Shown here piece by piece: positions 18,934 to 26,865 of a DNA stretch of 64,000 nucleotides. The notes under the pieces are model-generated. The model had not been told where the DNA came from. It saw only the letters and a program-made list of their open reading frames with translations, and did not search any database. This DNA is from Saprospirales bacterium. GTDB taxonomy: Bacteria; Bacteroidota; Bacteroidia; Chitinophagales; Saprospiraceae. The position numbers were made by a program, and so were the translations under genes. Within the stretch, counting starts at the first letter, position 1. Each line of letters opens with the position of its first letter. The stretch spans positions 272,581 through 336,580 of the forward strand of contig JADJYG010000007.1 of assembly GCA_016719895.1 (NCBI GenBank), written 5' to 3'.

Positions 18934-19716
18934 ATGGAAGATATTACCCAGCAAGGTTACGTCCGTGGGGCGCCCGCACCCAACGGAATCCTGCACATCC
19001 ATTTTTACCACCCCAACCACAACAGCCTGCCCAGCCGCCTGCTCCACGGGCTGGCCGGTGCATTGGATGCTGCCGGTCACGACCCGGCCATACGGGCGAT
19101 CGTACTGCGCAGCGATACGCACAAGACCTTTTGCGCAGGCGCCAGCTTCGATGAGTTGGCAGCGATCGGCGACGCAGAGACAAGCCGTGATTTTTTTTCC
19201 GGTTTTGGACAGGTGATCAATGTCATGCGGCGGTGCCCGAAAATAATCATAGGCCGTATTCACGGGAAAGCGGTCGGGGGTGGCGTAGGTCTGGCGGCAG
19301 CTACAGACTTTTGTATGGCCTCTTCATACGCCTCCGTCCGCCTCAGCGAGCTGGCTGTCGGCTTCGGACCATTTGTTATCGGGCCTGCCGTGGAGCGCAA
19401 AGTTGGTTTGGCGGCCTTCAGCCAGATGGCCCTGAACCCCGGTGAATGGCAGACGGCCGCCTGGGCAAAGGAAAAAGGCTTGTTCCAGGAAGTATTCGAT
19501 ACCGTGGAGCAACTGGATGCCTACCTCGATCATTTTTGCCAAAACCTGGGGAGCTACCACCCTGAAGCGCTCGCCGAACTAAAACGGATCTTTTGGCAAG
19601 GAACCGAGCATTGGGACACACTCCTGCACGAACGGGCAGCCATCAGCGGCCGGTTGGCCTTGTCGGAGTTTAGCAAAAAGGCAATCGAAGCGTTTAAATC
19701 CAGGCGCTCAGACTAG
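18934..19716 (+). CDS. Enoyl-CoA hydratase/isomerase family protein
   Basis: A 260-aa crotonase-fold protein. The CoA-binding oxyanion segments are visible: FCAGASFDEL (first oxyanion loop) and the GKAVGGGVGLAAATDFCMAS helix (second). In the usual hydratase the first catalytic Glu sits near the end of a helix at the position that here reads LSELAVGFGPFVIGP; the second expected Glu is replaced, so exact chemistry (hydratase, isomerase or other) is uncertain. The ATG at 18934 is chosen; a GTG at 18886 overlaps the Mpo1-like stop and would add 16 residues. The stop overlaps the convergent carA end by 9 bp. Confidence 0.85.
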   Translation: MEDITQQGYVRGAPAPNGILHIHFYHPNHNSLPSRLLHGLAGALDAAGHDPAIRAIVLRSDTHKTFCAGASFDELAAIGDAETSRDFFSGFGQVINVMRRCPKIIIGRIHGKAVGGGVGLAAATDFCMASSYASVRLSELAVGFGPFVIGPAVERKVGLAAFSQMALNPGEWQTAAWAKEKGLFQEVFDTVEQLDAYLDHFCQNLGSYHPEALAELKRIFWQGTEHWDTLLHERAAISGRLALSEFSKKAIEAFKSRRSD

Positions 19717-20793
19717 AATATCCAAAAACTGGTCGAACAAATAGCGCGCGTCGTGCGGGCCCGGGCTGGCCTCCGGGTGGTATTGCACCGAAAATGCCGG
19801 TTTGTTTTTCAGCCGGATACCTTCCACCGTCTGGTCATTCAGGTTGAGGTGGGTGGCTTCGACAAGGCTGGGCGAATCGTAAACCGCCTGTTCGAGCACA
19901 CCGAAGCCGTGGTTCTGGCTGGTCACCTCGCAATGGCCGGTGAGCAGGTTTTTGACCGGGTGGTTGATCCCCCGGTGGCCGTGGTGCAATTTGTAGGTCG
20001 GCAGGCCAACGGCGCGGGCCAGAATTTGTTGGCCCAGGCAAATGCCGAAAAGCGGCTTCCCATCGTCGAGCATTTGTTGGGTCAGCGCTACGGCATAATC
20101 CATCGAAGCCGGGTCGCCAGGGCCATTGGAAAGAAAATAACCGTTGGGGTTCCAGGCTTTGATTTCTGCAAACCCGGTCCGGGCCGGGAATATCTTGAGG
20201 TAACAATTGCGCTCGGCAAAACAGCGCAAGATATTTTTCTTGACCCCAAAATCCATCACAGCAATCCGTCGCGGGGCATCCGGGTTGCCCATGTAGTAGG
20301 GCGTTTTGGTCGTCACCTGGCTCGACAGTTCAAGGCCGGACATCGGCGGCGTATCGCGCAAGCGCCTTGTCAGTTCGTCGAGGTCTTCGATCTCGGATGA
20401 AATGATCCCGTTCATGGCCCCGCGGGTGCGAATGTGTTGCACCAGGGCGCGGGTATCCACATCTTCAATCGCAACGAGGTTTTCTTCTTCGAAATAGTCC
20501 TGGATACTCTTGTCGGCCATGAACCGGCTGTAGGGGACGTTGAAATTCCGGCACACGAACCCAGAGATTTTAATGTGTTCGCTTTCGATTTCATCGTTTT
20601 TTATCCCGTAATTGCCAATATGTACATTGGTTGCCGTCAAAATCTGACCGGAATACGAGGGGTCGGTAAAAATTTCCTGATAGCCGGTCATTCCGGTGTT
20701 AAAACAGATTTCGCCGGTGGTAGTACCGGTTTTGCCGGCAGCCCGGCCCCGGAATACCGTACCGTCTTCAAGGAGGAGGATAGCGCGACTCAC
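19708..20793 (-). CDS. carA: Carbamoyl-phosphate synthase small subunit
   Basis: Glutaminase subunit that feeds ammonia to CarB for arginine and pyrimidine synthesis. The N-terminal domain starts at AILLLEDGTVFRG. The class I glutamine amidotransferase domain has the nucleophile Cys in GICLGQQ and the His/Glu pair in QYHPEASPGP. The length of 361 aa is standard. GTG at 20793 is chosen because MSRAILLLEDG matches family N-termini; the open frame continues to 20847 without a better match. carB is not adjacent. A promoter-like pair lies about 90 bp upstream. Confidence 0.95.
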   Translation of the reverse strand: MSRAILLLEDGTVFRGRAAGKTGTTTGEICFNTGMTGYQEIFTDPSYSGQILTATNVHIGNYGIKNDEIESEHIKISGFVCRNFNVPYSRFMADKSIQDYFEEENLVAIEDVDTRALVQHIRTRGAMNGIISSEIEDLDELTRRLRDTPPMSGLELSSQVTTKTPYYMGNPDAPRRIAVMDFGVKKNILRCFAERNCYLKIFPARTGFAEIKAWNPNGYFLSNGPGDPASMDYAVALTQQMLDDGKPLFGICLGQQILARAVGLPTYKLHHGHRGINHPVKNLLTGHCEVTSQNHGFGVLEQAVYDSPSLVEATHLNLNDQTVEGIRLKNKPAFSVQYHPEASPGPHDARYLFDQFLDILV

Positions 20794-20885
20794 GTTTGCA
20801 TGGTTCAGGATGAAAAAATGGCACACCGCTTTTACGCTGGCGGTCAAACCCTATGGCGGCGCAAACACTACATGATTTTGGGGTG

Positions 20886-20916
20886 CAAAGGTCGATCAAG
20901 CGGCGGGGTTTTCCAA
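20886..20916 (-). promoter_or_regulatory. Candidate Bacteroidota promoter for carA
   Basis: On the minus strand TTG (20914-20916), a 20-bp spacer and GACCTTTG (20886-20893), one base off TAnnTTTG. The spacing of 20 fits the known 19-21 bp of Bacteroidota sigma-A promoters. It predicts a leader of about 87 nt before the GTG at 20793. Confidence 0.4.
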
Positions 20917-20961
20917 ACCAGCCTTAATGTTTTCCGGAATATTGCCTTTGCGCGCCTGCTA

Positions 20962-21120
20962 AGGAACGATGAAAGAATAAGTTCGCGATTTCAGGCCAAT
21001 TATTTTGGCGTCAACCAACTATCTTTTGAGGCGAATAGCAGCGCTATTTAACGAAAAAGATGGGACGGATGGCGGCAAAAGGATGGCATCAAATCGGGAA
21101 GTTATTCTTTCATCGTTCCT
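20962..21120. repeat. Long imperfect inverted repeat, 159 bp, MITE-like
   Basis: The arms 20962-20980 and 21102-21120 are perfectly complementary over 19 bp (AGGAACGATGAAAGAATAA). Complementarity continues inward with mismatches for about 18 more bases (the CGATTT and GCCA blocks). It occupies the 408-bp carA/TIGR02757 intergenic region. No clear target duplication is seen at the ends. It is either a small non-autonomous element or a long regulatory hairpin. Confidence 0.6.
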
Positions 21121-21201
21121 AAAACGTATTTTATATCGAACCGTTCTTTTTATCCCGGTATGCGCCGATTTTACAGCCGCTAATACCAACCGATTTTAGT
21201 T

Positions 21202-21978
21202 ATGGCCTTTGACCACCCCCTTTCAGAATTGCTCGATGCGGCAGTTCGCCGGTTCAATACCCCGGATTTTATCGCCGCCGATCCGATCAGTATTCCCCAT
21301 CGCTTCAGCCGGCTGCAGGATCGCGAGATCATGGGGTTCTGGACCGCCACCCTGGCCTGGGGGCAGCGCCAGACGATCATCCAAAACGCCCTTCGCCTGA
21401 TCGATCTGATGGACGGCGCGCCGTTCGATTTCATCCGGCGCCACGAGGAAAGCGACCGGAAGCGTTTTCTGGCGTTCAGGCACCGCACCTTTCAGCCAAC
21501 CGACACCTTGTATTTCCTGGAGTTTTTCCAGCAATTCTACCGGCGGCACGATTCGTTGGAAGAAGCCTTTGCGCGCCACTTGCCCCCCGGAGCCACTACC
21601 GTGGAGGCAGCGCTCGTGGGATTTCACCGCGATTTTTTCGATCACCCCTGGGCCCCCGGGCGCACGCGCAAACACGTGGCCACCCCTGCGCGCGGCTCCA
21701 CCTGCAAACGCATCAACATGTTTCTGCGCTGGATGGTCCGGCGCGATGCAGCCGGTGTGGATTTCGGCGACTGGGCGCGCATCCGGCCCGCGCAATTGCT
21801 CATCCCGCTCGACGTCCATGTTGACCGCGTGGCACGCCGCCTGGGCTTATTACAGCGGCCGCAAACCGACTGGAAGGCCGTTGTGGAACTCACCGAAAAC
21901 CTGCGCTTGTTCGATCCGGAAGACCCCGTGAAGTACGATTTTGCGTTGTTTGGGATGGGGGTGTTGGAGCGCCGGTGA
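21202..21978 (+). CDS. TIGR02757 (DUF2400) family protein
   Basis: A 258-aa protein of the TIGR02757 family, common in Bacteroidota and of unknown function. The recognised stretches are PISIPHRFSRLQDREIMGFWTATLAWGQR near the N-terminus, a middle with CKRINMFLRWMVRRD, and the end with IPLDVHVDRVARRLGLL. The helical pattern with the conserved K.INMFLRWMVR and LDVHV segments resembles HhH/endonuclease III-type folds, which would suggest a DNA- or nucleobase-related role; that link is inference. It is transcribed alone. Confidence 0.85.
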   Translation: MAFDHPLSELLDAAVRRFNTPDFIAADPISIPHRFSRLQDREIMGFWTATLAWGQRQTIIQNALRLIDLMDGAPFDFIRRHEESDRKRFLAFRHRTFQPTDTLYFLEFFQQFYRRHDSLEEAFARHLPPGATTVEAALVGFHRDFFDHPWAPGRTRKHVATPARGSTCKRINMFLRWMVRRDAAGVDFGDWARIRPAQLLIPLDVHVDRVARRLGLLQRPQTDWKAVVELTENLRLFDPEDPVKYDFALFGMGVLERR

Positions 21979-22028
21979 GGGCGGGTGGCGGCAATATTTT
22001 TCTTTGCCTTTTCCAGGTCAAGCCAATA

Positions 22029-22063
22029 ATGTATTTAATATCCATGGATATACAATACATTTG
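22029..22063 (+). promoter_or_regulatory. Palindromic operator-like site with -7 promoter element
   Basis: A perfect 14-bp palindrome ATATCCATGGATAT (22038-22051), flanked by outer complementary ATGTA (22029-22033) and TACAT (22056-22060). It partly overlaps an exact TAnnTTTG element, TACATTTG (22056-22063). A start site near 22070 would leave about 30 nt to the ATPase ATG. No good -33 element was found. Confidence 0.45.
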
Positions 22064-22100
22064 CTACGACATCTTTAATCAACCATGCAATTAAATCTTT

Positions 22101-24353
22101 ATGAAACCTTCGCCTTGGCCCTTGGATGGCATTAAAGCCTTTTCCGGTTCCGAATCGCAATCCCAAATTATCAAAACAGGGCTTATCGAAACCTACCTTT
22201 CCGTTGGCAACCATGATGACAAATTCTATTTAATCGGTTCGAAAGGCCTCGGTAAAACGACCTTGCTGAGCTACAAGAGCTGGTTGTACCACGAGCAATT
22301 TGGCAACGCCTACAAATCCAATACCTCCACCGACGAGCTGACGGAAAACCTGGAAATCAACGCCAAAACATTTTCCAAAGAAGACCTCTTCAGCTTCCGG
22401 AGCGTGACGGATTGGAAGACCTTGTGGAAACTGACGTTGTGGATTTTATCCTTCAAAATTTACGGCCTGGAGATCAATCCCCAACTGGACGAAATGATCC
22501 AGAAAAGCTCGCGCCTGAGCACGATTTTTTCAAAATTACTGGCCAACCGGAAGAAAATAGCCGCCTTTCCGCAATACATCAACGAATTCATTGAAAACGC
22601 GAAAAAAATCAAAAGCGGGGTCGCCATCTTTATCGATGATGTGGACCAGGCTTTCGAACAGTGTTTTCTGAGCAACGAACACTATTCCCTGGACGACGAA
22701 GAGGCCAACGCCTGGCCAGCGGTTAGTATCTGGGTCAACGGCCAGAACGCCCTGATCGCCGCCATTTACGCTATCCGCCGGCAAAACCACCATATCAAGA
22801 TTTTTGCGACCATCCGCACGGAAGCGTACCGCTGTATGGAAGAGCAAATGGCGCCCAACTATGAAGATCACGCCATTTTTCTGGAGTACGACAAAGCCGA
22901 CATCCGCGACATTTTTATTAAAAATATCCAGCTGATCCCGGATGAACAACTCGCTTACCGAACAGGCCAAACGTCGATTGAACAATTTCTGGGGTTCGAC
23001 GACGAAATGAACCACCGGTTCGCCGTGGATTATTCGAACGAACCGCGAAAAGAATCCGCTTTCGACTTTATCTTCCGCCATACCTATGGCCGGCCCCGTG
23101 AAATCGTTCACATGGGAAAACAACTGCACGGCCTGGTAACGCAGCCGAGCTATCACAAGTTAAGCCGGGGCGAAAAAATCGAAAAGGTCCGGACAATGGC
23201 CACACAATTTGCGGATAAGCTTTTTGCAGACTATCGCAAACAGATTATTCCCAATTTTGACTATGACGGGAAGTTTATGCAGTTTATCAAAGCCGTGCCT
23301 GGAAATGTCATTCCAACGGAGGAACTCGGCCGGCTGGATACGCAAACTACGCGGCTGTATTACAGCCTTGGCCTGCTCGGACGTGTGGAAGAATATCCAT
23401 TCGGCAAAAAAATTCAACGCTTTTTGCCCGCAGCCGAATACAACTACACCAACCTCCTTGATATTCCAAACTCTGAATTTTACATCATCCACCCGACGAT
23501 CGACCAGGTGCTGCTGAAGTACCATACATACGGCGATTTTTACTACAAATATTGTATTATTGGCAATGGTTATCCGTTCCACTCGCCACAGGGAGATATG
23601 CCCAAACAACGGGCACATTATATTCCCAAGGAACTTTCCGGGCACGACGGGAAAGTGCCCGCCGACGGGAACGCCTGCAGCATTCGGGAATATTATAACC
23701 ATTTTTTTGGCGACGAACGTATCCCGAAATTTTACGGAACATACGTCAATGAAATAAACCTGGCCAAACGGGTCCTGACCAAACTGGCGCGAATATGTTA
23801 CTTCCACCGCCTGAACAAATCTTTTGCCGGTGCGCAATACGCCGGCAAAATCCGGGCTTTTACCCAGGAACTGGAAGATTTCAGTATAACCAGGCCTTAC
23901 TACAACATCATGAATGAGGAAGACATAGACGCTTCGCAAAGCAAGTTTCTCGACAAACTCTTCGGCAGAACAATCGCCCTGGGCGCCATTTTATTTCTCG
24001 ACCTCCGCTTCGCCAGTATAAAAAAACTGCTGCTCACCGGCCCAATCGACCTGAAGTGCGAAGACGATCCCGATACCGTCTATCAATTTTTTCGCAGGAG
24101 TTTTTTTATCCCCAACCTGAGCAAAAAGGACCAGAGTTTGAGCAATGATTCCAAGTTGCCGGAGCACCGAAAAGCCAAGCAGAGCATTTTTGATACCCTG
24201 TCGGCTTTTGAACAAGACACTCTTATAGAGTTAAGAAAGATTGTGATCCAGGAAGTGGAGATGACCTCGGACACTGACCTGTTTATCGAACCGGCGCATG
24301 CGGAGTGGGTGATCCAAAACGTCATGAATAAAATATGGAACCCGTTCCAATAG
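22101..24353 (+). CDS. Large P-loop ATPase, Sll1717-like
   Basis: A 750-aa cytoplasmic protein. An N-terminal NTPase domain has Walker A GSKGLGKT (46-53), Walker B GVAIFIDDVDQAF (about 174-184) and a sensor-like FATIRTEAYR (about 236-245). The pattern fits the AAA/STAND-like group that NCBI names P-loop ATPase, Sll1717 family; that assignment is from memory of the motif layout. The C-terminal 400 residues show no domain I recognise and no membrane segment. Base composition is more AT-rich than the neighbours, and it sits alone between an operator-like palindrome and a very long hairpin. Such solitary ATPases are often accessory, possibly defence-linked; function unproven. Confidence 0.7.
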   Translation: MKPSPWPLDGIKAFSGSESQSQIIKTGLIETYLSVGNHDDKFYLIGSKGLGKTTLLSYKSWLYHEQFGNAYKSNTSTDELTENLEINAKTFSKEDLFSFRSVTDWKTLWKLTLWILSFKIYGLEINPQLDEMIQKSSRLSTIFSKLLANRKKIAAFPQYINEFIENAKKIKSGVAIFIDDVDQAFEQCFLSNEHYSLDDEEANAWPAVSIWVNGQNALIAAIYAIRRQNHHIKIFATIRTEAYRCMEEQMAPNYEDHAIFLEYDKADIRDIFIKNIQLIPDEQLAYRTGQTSIEQFLGFDDEMNHRFAVDYSNEPRKESAFDFIFRHTYGRPREIVHMGKQLHGLVTQPSYHKLSRGEKIEKVRTMATQFADKLFADYRKQIIPNFDYDGKFMQFIKAVPGNVIPTEELGRLDTQTTRLYYSLGLLGRVEEYPFGKKIQRFLPAAEYNYTNLLDIPNSEFYIIHPTIDQVLLKYHTYGDFYYKYCIIGNGYPFHSPQGDMPKQRAHYIPKELSGHDGKVPADGNACSIREYYNHFFGDERIPKFYGTYVNEINLAKRVLTKLARICYFHRLNKSFAGAQYAGKIRAFTQELEDFSITRPYYNIMNEEDIDASQSKFLDKLFGRTIALGAILFLDLRFASIKKLLLTGPIDLKCEDDPDTVYQFFRRSFFIPNLSKKDQSLSNDSKLPEHRKAKQSIFDTLSAFEQDTLIELRKIVIQEVEMTSDTDLFIEPAHAEWVIQNVMNKIWNPFQ

Positions 24354-24401
24354 CCGGAATATGGCAGTGATTCTCGCTTTGCCTTTAACCACCGATTCTC
24401 T

Positions 24402-24491
24402 GGGGACTTGTCATGTTGGAAACAGCCACACAAGCCAAATTTTATGCTGGAATGTTGGCTTGTGTGGCTGTTTCCAACATGACAAGCCCCC
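24402..24491. terminator. Very long perfect hairpin after the P-loop ATPase
   Basis: Arms 24407-24438 and 24455-24486 are perfectly complementary over 32 bp around a 16-nt loop. After one A-C mismatch four more G-C pairs extend it to 24402-24491. It starts 49 bp past the ATPase stop. There is no T-tract, so it is not a classical terminator; it could stabilise the 3' end or be a mobile hairpin. It is the only recognisable content of the 374-bp gap 24354-24727. Confidence 0.85.
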
Positions 24492-24727
24492 GTTAACGTG
24501 AAGAATTGGTGCAAACCGAGAATTGCTGGGAATATGGTATTTCGATATCCTGTTTTTCTGGCCTATATCCCTCTCATCTCCCTTTGCTTAAAAACTTCCG
24601 GTATCCTGCCTGTATAAGGGAGGACACAGGAATCGCCAAAACCGGCCTGAAAAGTGCTGGCAATCGGACCTTCGCACTCGGTAATCCCGAGCAACCGGCC
24701 CTTGATTGTTCACCAACAGCATTCGAT

Positions 24728-25441
24728 ATGGAACGGTTCCTTACCCTTTGTCTTGCCCTGTTCGCCGCGTGGTCTTTTTTTTCCTGCAAGCCGGCGGCCG
24801 AATTTCCCCCGCCCACCCCACGGTTTATAGCAACCGCTATCGACCCTTCCGGCACCACTGCCGGCAAGGACTGGCCGATGCCCGACAGCCTTTTTTTCCA
24901 ACACATCATCGACAGCCTGATGCTTTGCGGCGGCTACCTGTATGTGTACAACCTGGGCCGCCGCGTTCCCAGGCCGGTTATATTGCACATCCTTTGCAAA
25001 CAGGAGAACACCGACGTCTGGGTCTCCGACTACGGCGAAAAAAAACAGGCGAACGACTCCATCGAGCAGCGCAACGGGCGTTCCGTTAAACAGTTTTGGG
25101 CGGTCTTAAACGCCGAATTGTTCCAATACCGGCCCGCCGAATCCGACGACTATACCTACCTCTTGCCCGCCATCCAATCCCTGTGCCACTCCTTGAATTC
25201 GGCGGCTTTCCGGCCTTTTCGCCAGTACGCGCTGCTGTACACCGATTTTATCCATCATGAAAAAGACCGGGCACCGGTTCGCCTGGGCGCTGCCCAATTA
25301 GAACCGCTCACGCAAACGCCCGCGCGGGTCTTTTTTTCCACCTACGCCGACACCGCCGGATATGGCGGCCTGAAGGTGGCGTGGTTGGGCGGGCCGGAAG
25401 AGTTTCTCCTGGCAAGCCTTGCATCAAAGGAAGCTCCCTGA
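24728..25441 (+). CDS. Hypothetical lipoprotein
   Basis: A 237-aa protein with a lipoprotein signal: MERFLTLCLALFAAWSFFSC, lipidation Cys at about 20. The ATG at 24728 is chosen for this; the frame is open back to 24506, but that part does not look coding. The mature part has no family I recognise. It contains a short TYLLPAIQSLCHSLNSA helix and a C-terminal half rich in aromatic residues. It precedes a four-helix membrane protein by about 30 bp and a second small lipoprotein, and the three may be co-expressed. Function unknown. Confidence 0.6.
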   Translation: MERFLTLCLALFAAWSFFSCKPAAEFPPPTPRFIATAIDPSGTTAGKDWPMPDSLFFQHIIDSLMLCGGYLYVYNLGRRVPRPVILHILCKQENTDVWVSDYGEKKQANDSIEQRNGRSVKQFWAVLNAELFQYRPAESDDYTYLLPAIQSLCHSLNSAAFRPFRQYALLYTDFIHHEKDRAPVRLGAAQLEPLTQTPARVFFSTYADTAGYGGLKVAWLGGPEEFLLASLASKEAP

Positions 25442-25471
25442 TATTTATTCACCTCCCAACATTGGACTACT

Positions 25472-26353
25472 ATGCAAAGTAAACACGACAAAATCAGCAG
25501 TGCACGGCGGTATGCCGTCGATGCCGTCGAACACCTGCAACAAAAGGCGCTGTGTCTGGTGGAAATCGCGCAGATCAATCAGCTGATGCACATCGGCCGG
25601 AAAACCTTGCTCGACGCGCCGCATCATTTTTTCACCTGGACCTTGCAGGTTCTGCTATCCGCCGACGCCATTTCCAGCGCGCCGCTTATCCTGCTGGCCA
25701 TGACGGAAGGGCAAAAACTGGAGGGCCCCTTTTGGCTGGCCGTTTTTTTTATCCTGTATTTTATTACCGTCGGTGCGGCAACCACCATCGCCGCCGAATT
25801 TTTGGCCTTGGGCAACAGCAAACGCCATCAGCATTTCTACCTCCAGGTACGCCAGCTGGCGCATCCGGACAAAACGGCCTCCGCACTGGAGCTGGAGTAT
25901 ACACAGGATGCCCGGCGAAAAAAAAGGACCGCCATTATCCTGCTCGTGGCGTTGTCGGTCCTCCTAACCGTTTTGGGCGCCTTCCGGGTGTGGGTGGTCA
26001 ATAACCGGCAATGGAACTTCCGGATCATCGATGTTTTACACTTTCTGCCGCTCGGCCTCGCCTTTTTTCTGGTTATTTTGGGAAAATACAAGTTTATCCT
26101 GATCAAAACCTGGCAATGGGCCGGAAAACGCAAGCGGCTCATCCGCCGATATCGCCACCACCGCGCCACAGCGGACACCCTGATTATGGTAATGCTGGAC
26201 TGTCTGCAATCCGGAAACGTACCCCTGGATTCGGACGACCTGCCTTCGGAAGTAAAAGTAGGTATCCACCATTACCGGAACAACAATCCGTTTGAATTGG
26301 CCGAACTGGATGCCAGCGCGGAAAAGGCCTTCGCGATCAACCATTATAACTAG
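25472..26353 (+). CDS. Hypothetical four-helix membrane protein
   Basis: A 293-aa protein. It starts with a soluble helical segment (residues 1-50, with NQLMHIGRKTLLDAPHHFF), then two membrane helices (about 54-76 and 82-110). A charged cytoplasmic stretch with QLAHPDKTASALELEYTQDARRKKR follows, then helices at about 150-172 and 181-202, and a basic C-terminal tail with repeated Arg/Lys/His (KRKRLIRRYRHHRA). No conserved family is recognised. It lies between two predicted lipoproteins on the same strand with short gaps, so an operon is likely. Confidence 0.6.
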   Translation: MQSKHDKISSARRYAVDAVEHLQQKALCLVEIAQINQLMHIGRKTLLDAPHHFFTWTLQVLLSADAISSAPLILLAMTEGQKLEGPFWLAVFFILYFITVGAATTIAAEFLALGNSKRHQHFYLQVRQLAHPDKTASALELEYTQDARRKKRTAIILLVALSVLLTVLGAFRVWVVNNRQWNFRIIDVLHFLPLGLAFFLVILGKYKFILIKTWQWAGKRKRLIRRYRHHRATADTLIMVMLDCLQSGNVPLDSDDLPSEVKVGIHHYRNNNPFELAELDASAEKAFAINHYN

Positions 26354-26400
26354 CCCAGGGCCGGCAATAAAATTCTTTACCACGCAAAACACGACAGGTT

Positions 26401-26826
26401 ATGAAGAAAAACTTATTTTGCATCGTCTTGGCGATCTGTTTTTCCAGCTGCCAAAAATCGGAGCAATATTTTGCCCTGTTTAAAGACTATCCCAACCTAC
26501 ACGGAAAAATCCCCGTATATTTTGGTAAACAACAAATCGGTTTTTCCAAAGGCCCCGTAAAACAGGAAAACGAAGGCATGTATATTCTCTCTATCCAGAT
26601 CGACGTACAATACTGCTCTCTAATCCAGTCGAACACGCATGTTATTGCCGAAAACGGCGTGCTGGAAGTCCGGCTCTGCCCCGAGGAGGACCGGTATCCG
26701 CTAAACCCGGGCTCCAGTGTGAAGGGTTTCGGAAGCGAGTGGGGATACCAGGCGCATTTGCTCAGTTTGAAAGGCTCCAATTTTATACAGAAAGTACAAC
26801 TTCTTTTTCACAGACATCCCCGTTAA
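26401..26826 (+). CDS. Small lipoprotein, possibly MlaD/MCE-like
   Basis: A 141-aa protein with a lipoprotein signal (MKKNLFCIVLAICFSSC, lipidated Cys at 17). The mature part, KIPVYFGKQQIGFSKGPVK followed by MYILSIQIDVQYCSLIQ and VLEVRL, is laid out like the MCE/MlaD beta-barrel domain of lipid-transfer proteins, where a V.G..IG motif precedes paired strands. The similarity is weak and by eye only. No Mla permease or ATPase is near. It would be the third gene of a possible operon with the four-helix membrane protein and the larger lipoprotein. Confidence 0.55.
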   Translation: MKKNLFCIVLAICFSSCQKSEQYFALFKDYPNLHGKIPVYFGKQQIGFSKGPVKQENEGMYILSIQIDVQYCSLIQSNTHVIAENGVLEVRLCPEEDRYPLNPGSSVKGFGSEWGYQAHLLSLKGSNFIQKVQLLFHRHPR

Positions 26827-26865
26827 GCCGCTACATAACCCGCTCTTTCACATCCTGAACCAAAA

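Noticed and set aside
24402..24491. Integron attC site
   Set aside because: The end motifs do not fit and the stem is perfectly paired, unlike attC; no integrase nearby.
24506..24727. N-terminal extension of the lipoprotein at 24728
   Set aside because: The extension would bury the lipoprotein signal and lacks coding character.
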